The notes beneath the pieces were generated by a model that was not told the DNA's origin, searched no databases, and worked only from the letters and a program-made list of their open reading frames with translations. The position numbers were made by a program, and so were the translations under genes. A DNA stretch of 43,275 nucleotides. Origin: Myxococcales bacterium (GTDB lineage Bacteria; Myxococcota_A; Polyangia; Polyangiales; Ga0077539). The number at the start of each line of letters is the position of its first letter. Position 1 is the stretch's first letter. The stretch is taken from contig JAAFIF010000086.1 in NCBI GenBank assembly GCA_013298625.1, forward strand, positions 1 through 43,275. The letters run 5' to 3'. This document shows, one piece after another, positions 36,194 to 43,275 of this stretch.

Positions 36194-38327
36194 GGAAGCT
36201 TCCTCTACCGCGATGCTGGACCAGTGGGCCTGCATCGTCGAGAGCCTCGACGGCGGCAAGCGCATCGGCGATGCGCGATACCTTCACCTCTCGGCGGTCT
36301 CCGATGCGCTCGCGATCCTTCTCCGCGACGTGGCAGCACGGGCTGGCTGCGCTAGCGAGGCGTTCAACATCGTGAAGGTCGGCCTCGCACGACCGCGTAT
36401 CTCGCTCCTGCACTACCCGGGCTTCTTCGACGAGGGGTTCCCGGTCCTCGCGGAGTCGTGGACGATCGACCTCGGATCGGGCGAGATCGACCATCGCTTG
36501 TTCGAGGCAGACGCGAACCCGCCGGTCCTCCACCGAAAGGAGCTAATGCTCGCGGACGATCATCCGCGGCGTGCAGAGTTCGAGGCACTCACGGCGGCAG
36601 CTGAGACCCACGGGCTCTTCGCCGACCCCGCGATCATCGGCCACCTCGCTCAGTGGGAGGAAGAGTTGCGCGCACGGGGTGTACGCGTTGAGGGTCACAG
36701 CCTCGTTGCCGGCGAGGTGAAGCCCGCGCTGGAAGCCGCCCCCCACGTGCTGCGCCACCGCACTGCCCTCGCCCGCCGGGCTCTCTCCACGCCGATGCAA
36801 GCGCTCTGGCGGCACGGCTACCTCACAGGCGCGAGCACCGTGCTCGACTACGGGTGCGGGCGCGGTGACGACCTCGCCAGCCTGCAGGGCCAGGGCATCA
36901 ATGCAGTCGGCTGGGATCCCTACTTCCGCCCCGAAGGAGAACGCATCGAGGCAGACGTGGTGAACCTCGGCTTCGTGCTCAACGTCATCGAGAACGTGTC
37001 AGAGCGGCGCGAAGCCTTGCGCCTCGCGTACGGCTACGCACGCTGCGTGCTCGCGATCGCTGCGCTCATCGGTGGCCGAACGGCCTTCGAACGCTACCGC
37101 CTCTTCCGTGATGGCGTCCTCACGAAGCGCGGGACGTTCCAAAAGTACTACACTCACGAAGAACTCGGCGCGTACATCGCCGAGGTGGTCGGCCGTGAGC
37201 CTGTGGCCGTAGGACCCGGGCTCTACTTCGTGTTCCGCACAGACGCAGACGAGCAGGAGTTTCTCGAACGCCGGCAGCGGTCGCATGTGCGTCCCCCACC
37301 TCCCATTACACGCACAGTTCGTCCAGCGGCGCCCCGCGCACGCCCAGCACCGCCTGAGCGCCCTCCTCGTGCAGCGCGTCAGCCACCGCCCACCAAGGCG
37401 TCTCACTGGGCGACCTACGGGAACGTCATTGACGGCTTCTGGAAGACCGCCCTGGAGCTGGGACGGCTGCCCCGCGAAGGCGAGTTCAACTGGTCTCCTG
37501 AGCTTTCACAACACGTGGGCTCGCCGGGCCTCGTCCTGCGGCGCTTGATCGAGAGGCATGGCGAGCAGGTCTTCGAGGCCGCGCGTGCACGAAGAAAGTC
37601 AGATCTCACGGTCTTCTTCGCGTTAAACCTGTTCGAGCAGCGCCGATCTTCGACGACGTTGAACGACCGCACGCGGATCGACATCCGCGAGTTCTGGCGA
37701 TCGCACTCCTGCGCGATCGAAGATGCCCGCGCACTACTCTTCTCGCTGCGCAACACGCAGACGATCAACGAAGCATGTACCGCCGCCGCCTCGCAAGGCC
37801 TCGGCTACCTCGTCCCTTGCGAGGCACTTTACCTCGACGGCCGGCTGACAAATGAGCTGTCTCCAGCGCTTCGCGTCTACGTCGGCTGCGCTAGCAAGTT
37901 GTATGGGGAGGCACAGGGCGCCGAGCTCGTGAAGATCCACATTCATTCGGGCAAGGTGAGCTTCATGACGTACGACGACTACGAGGGTTCGGCGATCCCG
38001 ATGCTCATCGAACGCGTAAAGGTCGACCTCCGACGGCAACAAGTACATTACTTCCAGTACGGCGACGACTTCCCCGCGCAACCCCTCTACTGCAAGTCGC
38101 GGTACATGCTCCCCGACTGCGACGGCTACGATGCGCAGCAAGCGTTCGACGAGCAACTCCTCGGACTCACCCAGTTCGACTGGACTGGTTTTGGACCGCC
38201 TCTCGCGGAGGTGCTGCCGTTGCTTCCAACCCTCACAATATCACCGGAGCTGCAGCTTCCTACGGCGCTTCGGCCCCTCTCGCAATGCGAAGACCTAGTT
38301 TCGCAACCATCCAGCGAGGGCTCGTAG
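36192..38327 (+). CDS. DNA phosphorothioation-associated putative methyltransferase
   Basis: 711 aa from the ATG at 36192; an ATG at 36213 (MLDQWACIVE) is a plausible alternative that would avoid overlap with the divergent gene. The diagnostic block is at about 195-300: HRTALARRALSTPMQALW, STVLDYGCGRGDDLASLQ (SAM motif, about 214), INAVGWDPYFRP, ADVVNLGFVLNVIENV. This matches the family annotated as DNA phosphorothioation-associated methyltransferase. A Pro/Arg-rich linker (about 365-400) precedes a C-terminal domain of unknown role. The methylation target is not known; the family tracks with dnd genes. dndC lies 1.3 kb downstream, separated by an IS remnant and a non-coding stretch. Confidence 0.8.
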   Translation: MEASSTAMLDQWACIVESLDGGKRIGDARYLHLSAVSDALAILLRDVAARAGCASEAFNIVKVGLARPRISLLHYPGFFDEGFPVLAESWTIDLGSGEIDHRLFEADANPPVLHRKELMLADDHPRRAEFEALTAAAETHGLFADPAIIGHLAQWEEELRARGVRVEGHSLVAGEVKPALEAAPHVLRHRTALARRALSTPMQALWRHGYLTGASTVLDYGCGRGDDLASLQGQGINAVGWDPYFRPEGERIEADVVNLGFVLNVIENVSERREALRLAYGYARCVLAIAALIGGRTAFERYRLFRDGVLTKRGTFQKYYTHEELGAYIAEVVGREPVAVGPGLYFVFRTDADEQEFLERRQRSHVRPPPPITRTVRPAAPRARPAPPERPPRAARQPPPTKASHWATYGNVIDGFWKTALELGRLPREGEFNWSPELSQHVGSPGLVLRRLIERHGEQVFEAARARRKSDLTVFFALNLFEQRRSSTTLNDRTRIDIREFWRSHSCAIEDARALLFSLRNTQTINEACTAAASQGLGYLVPCEALYLDGRLTNELSPALRVYVGCASKLYGEAQGAELVKIHIHSGKVSFMTYDDYEGSAIPMLIERVKVDLRRQQVHYFQYGDDFPAQPLYCKSRYMLPDCDGYDAQQAFDEQLLGLTQFDWTGFGPPLAEVLPLLPTLTISPELQLPTALRPLSQCEDLVSQPSSEGS

Positions 38328-38670
38328 GACGACGGTGCGCCGAGCGTGTGGCAACAGCGCTGGGTGCACAGCCGCACGTGACAACCACGCGGCCGAAACG
38401 ATGAAGCCGGCCGGCGGTGCGCTCCACGACCCAACACTGCTTGTCGAGGCCATCAAGGCTATGGCTCCCGACCTAGCGGTCCGGCAGCACGTGCCCTTCA
38501 TGCGCAGTTGAAGATGGACACTGTCGGCGTGGTAGCCGGTGTCCGCTAACAGCGCCTTCGCTGCCGACGAGGACTGCACACAAGCCCTGCCACCAAGTCG
38601 ATGCGCGCGAGCATAACGCGGAACCTCGTGCCCAACAGGAGCGTGCGCTTCTGGCGGGTGAGAACCACAA
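38328..38670 (-). pseudogene. IS5-like transposase C-terminal remnant
   Basis: Minus-strand fragments in two frames: ALLADTGYHADSVHLQLRMKG (the second DDE Asp region) and, after a frame change, CWVVERTAGRLHRFGRV, which is close to the WVVERTFAWLHRFRRL block carrying the catalytic Glu of IS5/IS1182-type transposases. The first Asp region and both element ends are missing. It lies directly at the 3' end of the HARE-HTH gene and may have trimmed it. Confidence 0.55.
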
Positions 38671-38910
38671 CTACGCCGTTGAATAGCGGTCGCCGTCGGC
38701 CAGTTTGACGCGGGCGGGCAGTTGGCCCACCCCACCATGTGTGCGCAGGTGCTTGCGGAGGGTCGCACGGATCATTCCGACCGGATCTTGGGCGCCGAAC
38801 GTGTACAGCCCCTGACGCACGATCTCTGCATGAATCTCCTTGGGACTCAGGGCTGGATGATCGCTCTTGAGCACCTGGACGACTGCGTCAAGAATGGTGA
38901 TGCGAGCCAT
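38671..38910 (-). CDS. HARE-HTH winged-helix protein, possibly truncated
   Basis: 79 aa from the ATG at 38910; a TTG at 38949 would add 13 residues. The whole protein is one HARE-HTH-type winged helix: ITILDAVVQVLKSDHPALSP, KEIHAEIVRQGLYTFGAQDP, VGMIRATLRKHLRTHGG. Such domains bind DNA and are common in restriction and DNA-modification systems, usually fused to a nuclease. Here the chain ends right after the domain (LADGDRYSTA), where IS5-derived DNA begins, so a C-terminal domain may have been lost. It lies inside the dnd island on the opposite strand. Confidence 0.6.
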   Translation of the reverse strand: MARITILDAVVQVLKSDHPALSPKEIHAEIVRQGLYTFGAQDPVGMIRATLRKHLRTHGGVGQLPARVKLADGDRYSTA

Positions 38911-39638
38911 GATGAGCTGCGACTCTCGCGACCACGCCCAGTCTGTCAAGCAGTATCAGAGACAGCAAGCCACTCCGAGAGTTGGCCGCACCACAAACAC
39001 ACAACCGAGTCTGACGCCACCCGAGGCCGCGCGTTCAGTGGTCAGATCAGGCACGTCGCACCGCGTGTGCCGACGTCCCGTGTCGTGTCGTGTCGTGTCG
39101 TGTCGCGGCGAGGCGGTCGATGTACGGGCGTGAACGGTCGCGGTGCGCATCGGCCGCTCGAAACCCACCGCCACGCGCAACATCCAGGCATCGGTTCACA
39201 CGCGGTGCCCGCCCGACGGACAAACGGAGAAAGTCAACCAGGGATGCTCGACGGTCGGCAAGTCACCAACAGCCAACCGCCGCCAGCAGTTGCTAGGCAG
39301 TCCGCCCAAACGCTTTCAACCGGCCAGCGCCAGTCTCTCGCACTATCCCGCTTGTTCGAGACGGTGTCCAGCGCAAGAACCAGCCCGAGTTCTGTAGTCC
39401 TCCTAGTGCCAAGGCACCGAGATGGCCGCCACGACCTCACGCACCCGGAGGACACTGCGTCAGCGAATGCCCGAACATCACCGGGCCAGCGCACTGTGGA
39501 GCGCTGCAACGTATTGAAACTCAGAGATTTTCGTAAACTTGTTGGAGGCAGCCCCAGGCTCATTCACGAGGTACTGTACAGGCCGGGAACGACAGATGTA
39601 TCCTCAGCTAGGACACAACGAAGGGCATTGGCAGCAGC
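38911..39638. other. 728-bp non-coding stretch upstream of dndC
   Basis: No frame here has convincing protein character, although long shadow frames exist on both strands. It contains a pentanucleotide repeat (39079-39104). Just before dndC there is an AT-richer patch (cgtattgaaactcagagattttcgtaaactt, split around 39511-39540) with a ttgaaa box at 39514-39519 that could be a -35. It probably carries the dnd promoter; no operator is obvious. Confidence 0.4.
39079..39104 (+). repeat. Pentanucleotide tandem repeat (cgtgt x5)
   Basis: Five exact copies of cgtgt plus one base. It lies in the non-coding stretch between the HARE-HTH gene and dndC, outside any supported reading frame. Length variation by slippage is possible. 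Confidence 0.85.
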
Positions 39639-40796
39639 GTGACTTCTCCCGACTCTACCATTCACGAAACCCGTGACAAGATCCGCGATGCGAAGGCGGC
39701 ACTGCGTGAAGAGTATACAGCGGCCCACAACCACCCCTGGATCGTTGGGTATTCTGGAGGAAAAGACTCTACGCTTTTGCTTCAATTCGTGGTCGAGACA
39801 CTTCTCGAGCTTCCAAAGAGCGAGCGTCGACGCAAGGTGCACGTTGTCAGCAACGACACTCTCGTGGAATCGCCGCTCTTGGCGGACTATGTCGACATGA
39901 TGCTGGAACGGCTGCGGCGCGCGGCCCCCAGCCTCGAACTACCACTCACCGTTGTGAAGACGACGCCCCCCCTGGAGCAAACATTCTGGGTCAACCTCAT
40001 TGGTCGGGGCTACCCTGCACCCAACTCGAACTTTCGCTGGTGCACGGACCGGATGAAGATCCAGCCGACCTCCCAGTACATCAAGTCTCTTGCCTCAGAG
40101 GCTGGTGAAGTCGTTCTACTTCTGGGCGTTCGCCGTTCGGAGTCAGCTAGACGAGCGGCCTCCGCGAACAAGTATGATCAGACCGGTTCGCGCCTGAACC
40201 CCCATAACGACCTCCAGGGGTGTCTCGTCTTCCGGCCGATCCTCGAGTTCACAACCGAAGAAGTGTGGCAGATCCTGCTGCAGCGCCGCCCCCCTTGGGG
40301 AGGCACTCATCGGGAGATCATCACCCTCTACAGAAACGCCAAAGGAGGAGAGTGTCCACTAATCATCGACAAGGACCAAGCTCCTTCTTGTGGAACATCG
40401 TCCTCTCGCTTTGGTTGTTGGACGTGCACTGTTGTCGAAAAGGACAGGAGTATGGAAGGCTTTATTGATTCGGGCGTCGAGGGAGCTGAGAAACTAGAGC
40501 CCCTGCTCGAGTTCCGTGATTGGCTCGCCGTTGTGCGCAACGACACAAGTCGGCGAATGATGGAGCGACGCAACGGCGTGGTCAGCTACATGGCGAATGG
40601 ACAGCCAGTACCTGGTCCGTTCACCTTTGCTGCGCGACAGGAAATCCTCGACAAGGTTCTCGCTCTTCAAGCAGTGACTGGTCGGCAGCTCATCTCAGAA
40701 GACGAAGTCGATCTTATCAAGCAGATCTGGGCTGAGGATGCAGCCGAGAACGGCAGGCGTATCGTGCGTCTCGCCATATCGCAGGACAACTCGTGA
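39639..40796 (+). CDS. dndC: DndC: DNA phosphorothioation sulfurtransferase
   Basis: 385 aa from a GTG at 39639 (only weak ribosome site). DndC activates DNA with ATP through its PP-loop and passes sulfur onto the backbone using an iron-sulphur cluster. Visible are IVGYSGGKDSTLLLQFVVE (PP-loop, about 36-54), NFRWCTDRMKI, LLLGVRRSESARRA, and SCGTSSSRFGCWTCTVVEKD (cluster Cys). The C-terminal LLEFRDWLAVVRND and LISEDEVDLIKQIW also fit the family. Canonical DndC is about 450-540 aa; this one ends soon after QIWAEDAAENG and lacks the usual C-terminal extension. The TGA overlaps the next ATG by 1 base. Codon usage is less GC-extreme than in the centre of the window, a sign of transfer. Confidence 0.88.
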   Translation: MTSPDSTIHETRDKIRDAKAALREEYTAAHNHPWIVGYSGGKDSTLLLQFVVETLLELPKSERRRKVHVVSNDTLVESPLLADYVDMMLERLRRAAPSLELPLTVVKTTPPLEQTFWVNLIGRGYPAPNSNFRWCTDRMKIQPTSQYIKSLASEAGEVVLLLGVRRSESARRAASANKYDQTGSRLNPHNDLQGCLVFRPILEFTTEEVWQILLQRRPPWGGTHREIITLYRNAKGGECPLIIDKDQAPSCGTSSSRFGCWTCTVVEKDRSMEGFIDSGVEGAEKLEPLLEFRDWLAVVRNDTSRRMMERRNGVVSYMANGQPVPGPFTFAARQEILDKVLALQAVTGRQLISEDEVDLIKQIWAEDAAENGRRIVRLAISQDNS

Positions 40797-41005
40797 TGAT
40801 CCGATCGAAGGGCATTGCACTACTTGAGAAAGACAGCGGCCGAGACATCCTGAAGAAGGTATGCCGCAAACACAACGTCAAGGTTCAGCTTATTGAACAG
40901 CTAGTCGAGGCAGAGCTCGAACAAGTCGGCAAACTGCGCAAGCGCGGCCTCTATGACAAGTTCGATGATGTATTGGATCAATTCATCGAGGAGGGCGAGG
41001 AGTAG
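40796..41005 (+). CDS. Small dnd-associated protein between dndC and dndD
   Basis: 69 aa from the ATG at 40796 (TGATG junction with dndC); a GTG one codon earlier is possible. Helical and charged: DILKKVCRKHNVKVQLIEQL, ELEQVGKLRKRGLYDKFDDV, and an acidic tail. From memory, genes of this size and place are annotated as DNA-modification-system-associated small proteins in dnd-like clusters. The stop overlaps the GTG start of dndD by one base (TAGTG), so it is coupled to both neighbours and likely acts with DndC or DndD, perhaps as an adaptor. No catalytic motif. Confidence 0.7.
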   Translation: MIRSKGIALLEKDSGRDILKKVCRKHNVKVQLIEQLVEAELEQVGKLRKRGLYDKFDDVLDQFIEEGEE

Positions 41006-43080
41006 TGTATATCAAGCAGATTCGCCTCCGAGATTGGAAAGCCTACGTCGACGCGGAATTGGTTTTCCCGAATCCCACTAGGAAGAGGAACGTAGTACTG
41101 GTGGGAGCCATGAACGGCTACGGCAAGACGTCTCTGCTTGAAGCTATCGTTCTTGGACTGTTCGGCCGTGATGGTCTTGGGATTCTGGCCCGCGCGACTA
41201 TACAGGACGGTGAGAACGAACGCCTCACTCTGTCGTACGATGATTTTCTACAGCGCGCACTGCACGCTCGCGCCATTGAACATGGTCGAACGTCGATGTC
41301 GATTGAGATCATTCTTGATGACGAGGGCGACGAGGGAGACGTCGTAAAAATCCAGCGAATTTGGCACTTTACCGGCAGCGGTGCACACCGGCGCGACGAG
41401 GAAGAGGTACGCATTTTTACGGGCGAGGATGAAGACACGCTTCACATTCCGCGCACGGAGGATCGTGAAGACTACATCCGGAATTTTGTAGCAAAGTCCT
41501 TTCTGCCCGTACACCTCGCCCGATTCTTTCTCTTCGATGGAGAGCAAGTTCAGCTTCTGGCCAAGCGCGAGATGTCAGCACAAGTCCGAGTTGGGATTGA
41601 AGGTATGCTGGGAGTGCCGGTACTCCGCCACCTAATCTCGGATCTGACTGCATACTCGTCGGATCGGCGAAGAAGCTTGCGAACAGTTGGAGACGAGTCG
41701 ATCGAACGTCTCCGCGCAGAGGTAGCTGAGGCGGAAAAGGCTCTTCAGGACTCAATTCGAGAGCTCGATGAACTCAAGCCCCAGATCCCTCCGAAAAAGG
41801 CTCGCCGAGATCAACTTGTCAAGGAGATGGGCTCGTTGCAAGGAGGGACGTACGCCAACCTCAAGGAGCTGATGGAGCTCAAGGGGAAGGACGAACGAGA
41901 GCGCGATAAGTATCGTGAGCGTATAGCACATCTGGTACGCGAAGACCTGGCACTGGCAATTGCGGGACGTGAACTTCGGCATCGCGCCGCGGCCCAGCTG
42001 AAAGCCGAAGATGAGCGTGACAAGTGGGAGAGTGGCAAGTCCCAGAGCGCAGGGGGCCTCACCACACTACTCTCCGCCATGGACGCGTCCACAATTCAGG
42101 TGGAGCCTCCCCTTACCGACGATCAGCGCACAAGAATTCGTCAACGCGTAATCGAAGCGTGGGAGCATGTGTGGCATCCCCCGCCAGACTCCTGTGCCAG
42201 CGCATATCAGCACGACTATCTCGGATCAGCTGACCGCGTACTGGTGCTTTCGCGTCTCTCGAGAGTCGACAGCATTGGTCTCGGAGTGCTTCGGGAGGTG
42301 CTCGAGAAACTTGACGAGCTCGATCGGTCGATTCGTCGCACGGAATCCCAAATCGCCCAGCAGCAGGGCGTTGGACCAAAGGTCGAGGCATTGGCGAAGG
42401 AGCTTCAGGAGCTGAATCAGGTCATCGCGGCGTGGGAGCAGCGCGAACGGGAACTTAGTCGAGGTATCGACGGATCGAGGGCCACCATTGCGCCCAAGCG
42501 GCAAGAGCTTGCACGTGGACTTGAAGGGCATGAACGCGCTCAGCCGGCGCTTCGCCGACTCAACCTGGCAGACCGAATCGCGGCGGTACTCGAGGAAGTG
42601 ATCGGGGAAAGCTATCCCCGTCACATCGAGGAGGTCGCGAGCGAGATGACGGTCGCGTTTAAGGCGATGGCGCACAAAACTGTCGTGCACAAGATCGAGA
42701 TCGATCCTGACTGTACCGTTCGTATGCTCGGTGACGCCGGGCGCGACGTGCGCACGATGGATACCTCGGCCGGGGAGAATCAGATCTTTGCTCTCTCTCT
42801 AATCGCCGCGATCAGCGTTGTCTCGAAGCGCAACTTCCCGATCGTGATGGACACGCCGCTTGCACGTCTCGACACGGACCATCGCCTTCGAGTTCTCAAG
42901 TACTTTACGGAGAAGCTCGGTCAACAGGTTATCCTTCTCTCGCAGCCAGACGAGGTTCATGGTCGCTACCTTAACGCGATCCGAGACAAGATCGGAGTCG
43001 CTTGCAAAGTGGTCCATTCTGAGCTCGGCGATGGTGTCGGAACCAGCTCCGTGACTCCAGGGTACTTCGAGAAGGTGTAA
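41005..43080 (+). CDS. dndD: DndD: SMC/Rad50-like ATPase of DNA phosphorothioation
   Basis: 691 aa from a GTG at 41005. N-terminal ABC-ATPase half: IRLRDWKAYVDAELVFP and VGAMNGYGKTSLLEAIVLGLFG (Walker A, about 35-42); HLARFFLFDGEQVQLLA (about 170-185) is the DndD hallmark. The middle (about 225-520) is long coiled coil (EVAEAEKALQDSIRELDEL, QELNQVIAAWEQRERELS). The C-terminal half has TSAGENQIFALSLIAAISVV (ABC signature, about 587) and PIVMDTPLARLDTDHR (Walker B and D-loop, about 613). DndD hydrolyses ATP and opens or nicks DNA for sulfur insertion by DndC. Length and domains look complete. dndE, the usual next gene, is not here: an IS end begins 68 bp after the stop. Confidence 0.9.
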   Translation: MYIKQIRLRDWKAYVDAELVFPNPTRKRNVVLVGAMNGYGKTSLLEAIVLGLFGRDGLGILARATIQDGENERLTLSYDDFLQRALHARAIEHGRTSMSIEIILDDEGDEGDVVKIQRIWHFTGSGAHRRDEEEVRIFTGEDEDTLHIPRTEDREDYIRNFVAKSFLPVHLARFFLFDGEQVQLLAKREMSAQVRVGIEGMLGVPVLRHLISDLTAYSSDRRRSLRTVGDESIERLRAEVAEAEKALQDSIRELDELKPQIPPKKARRDQLVKEMGSLQGGTYANLKELMELKGKDERERDKYRERIAHLVREDLALAIAGRELRHRAAAQLKAEDERDKWESGKSQSAGGLTTLLSAMDASTIQVEPPLTDDQRTRIRQRVIEAWEHVWHPPPDSCASAYQHDYLGSADRVLVLSRLSRVDSIGLGVLREVLEKLDELDRSIRRTESQIAQQQGVGPKVEALAKELQELNQVIAAWEQRERELSRGIDGSRATIAPKRQELARGLEGHERAQPALRRLNLADRIAAVLEEVIGESYPRHIEEVASEMTVAFKAMAHKTVVHKIEIDPDCTVRMLGDAGRDVRTMDTSAGENQIFALSLIAAISVVSKRNFPIVMDTPLARLDTDHRLRVLKYFTEKLGQQVILLSQPDEVHGRYLNAIRDKIGVACKVVHSELGDGVGTSSVTPGYFEKV

Positions 43081-43148
43081 GGTATGGGAACCAGTCTCGC
43101 CGATCTCCACGCTGCCGCTTTTCGCACCTCAAGCGCGGCGGATGATAT

Positions 43149-43273
43149 GTAACCGCTGCGTGAGTCGGCGTCGTTCCGCTCTCCGCCCCCGACTGCCACT
43201 CTCCGCACGTGCCCGAGTCCCCCAACACGCGCTCACGACTGCTTTTCGGCCGGCGGAACCGTGATCGGCCCGA
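43149..43273 (-). repeat. End of an IS66-like insertion sequence (right copy)
   Basis: Exact reverse complement of 1-125, starting with the tip GTAACCGCTGCGTGAG. The first 44 bases are also identical to 10588-10631 in the MITE. The element extends rightwards out of the window. It lies 68 bp after dndD, exactly where dndE would be expected, so the dnd operon is either split by this insertion or ends here. Confidence 0.8.
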
Positions 43274-43275
43274 AC

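Noticed and set aside
38722..39642. 306-codon plus-strand frame over the HARE-HTH gene and the stretch before dndC
   Set aside because: Its beginning is antisense to the HARE-HTH gene, the rest runs through the simple repeat and has no protein-like pattern.

Overview
The window is high-GC DNA whose gene style suggests a myxobacterium (Myxococcota, probably Polyangia, Sandaracinus-like). The hints are a lipoprotein with the CGGCG-type cysteine motif and FG-GAP propeller repeats, a giant RHS protein, GCG/CGC-heavy codons and many ATGA-coupled operons. This is inference; there is no rRNA or other marker gene. I see no tRNA, rRNA or CRISPR array.

Both ends carry the same 125-bp sequence in inverted orientation (1-125 and 43149-43273). 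It is the end of a multicopy element with IS66-like termini, so the window is probably a contig that stops inside two copies of that IS. Layout: (i) 1-1055, a partial copy of a peptidoglycan-amidase cassette cut by the IS; (ii) 1196-10155, a lower-GC surface region with a three-gene secreted/lipoprotein operon divergent from a 1852-aa RHS protein followed by a small membrane protein; (iii) 10292-12169, a mobile-element scrapyard with an IS66 tnpA remnant, a 127-bp MITE with a perfect 8-bp target duplication, an IS4-like transposase, and an inverted IS fragment next to a 14-codon stub of an AbiEii toxin; (iv) 12166-15901, AbiEi antitoxin, serine recombinase, and a complete four-gene peptidoglycan cassette.

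(v) 16173-26797 is a defence-like island: a DUF429 protein, a PD-(D/E)XK-like protein, an EVE-containing McrB-type ATPase coupled to a DUF2357/McrC-like nuclease, and a convergent pair made of an HhH DNA-glycosylase-like protein and a 1193-aa helicase-TerB-zinc-ribbon-nuclease fusion. (vi) 27201-33722 holds a small protein gene, a strong hairpin, then four genes chained by 4-bp ATGA overlaps: a sugar-nucleotide epimerase, a glycosyltransferase fused to a radical-SAM/SPASM enzyme, a WG-repeat/O-methyltransferase fusion, and a histidine-phosphatase/nucleotidyltransferase fusion. I do not recognise this as a described pathway, and it is the strongest candidate for a new system.

(vii) 34030-43080 is a DNA-phosphorothioation (dnd) island: a decayed nuclease-helicase, an M15-peptidase-like gene divergent from a dnd-associated methyltransferase, an IS5 remnant, a HARE-HTH protein, then dndC, a small dnd-associated gene and dndD. 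dndA, dndB and dndE are not in the window; the IS copy begins 68 bp after dndD.
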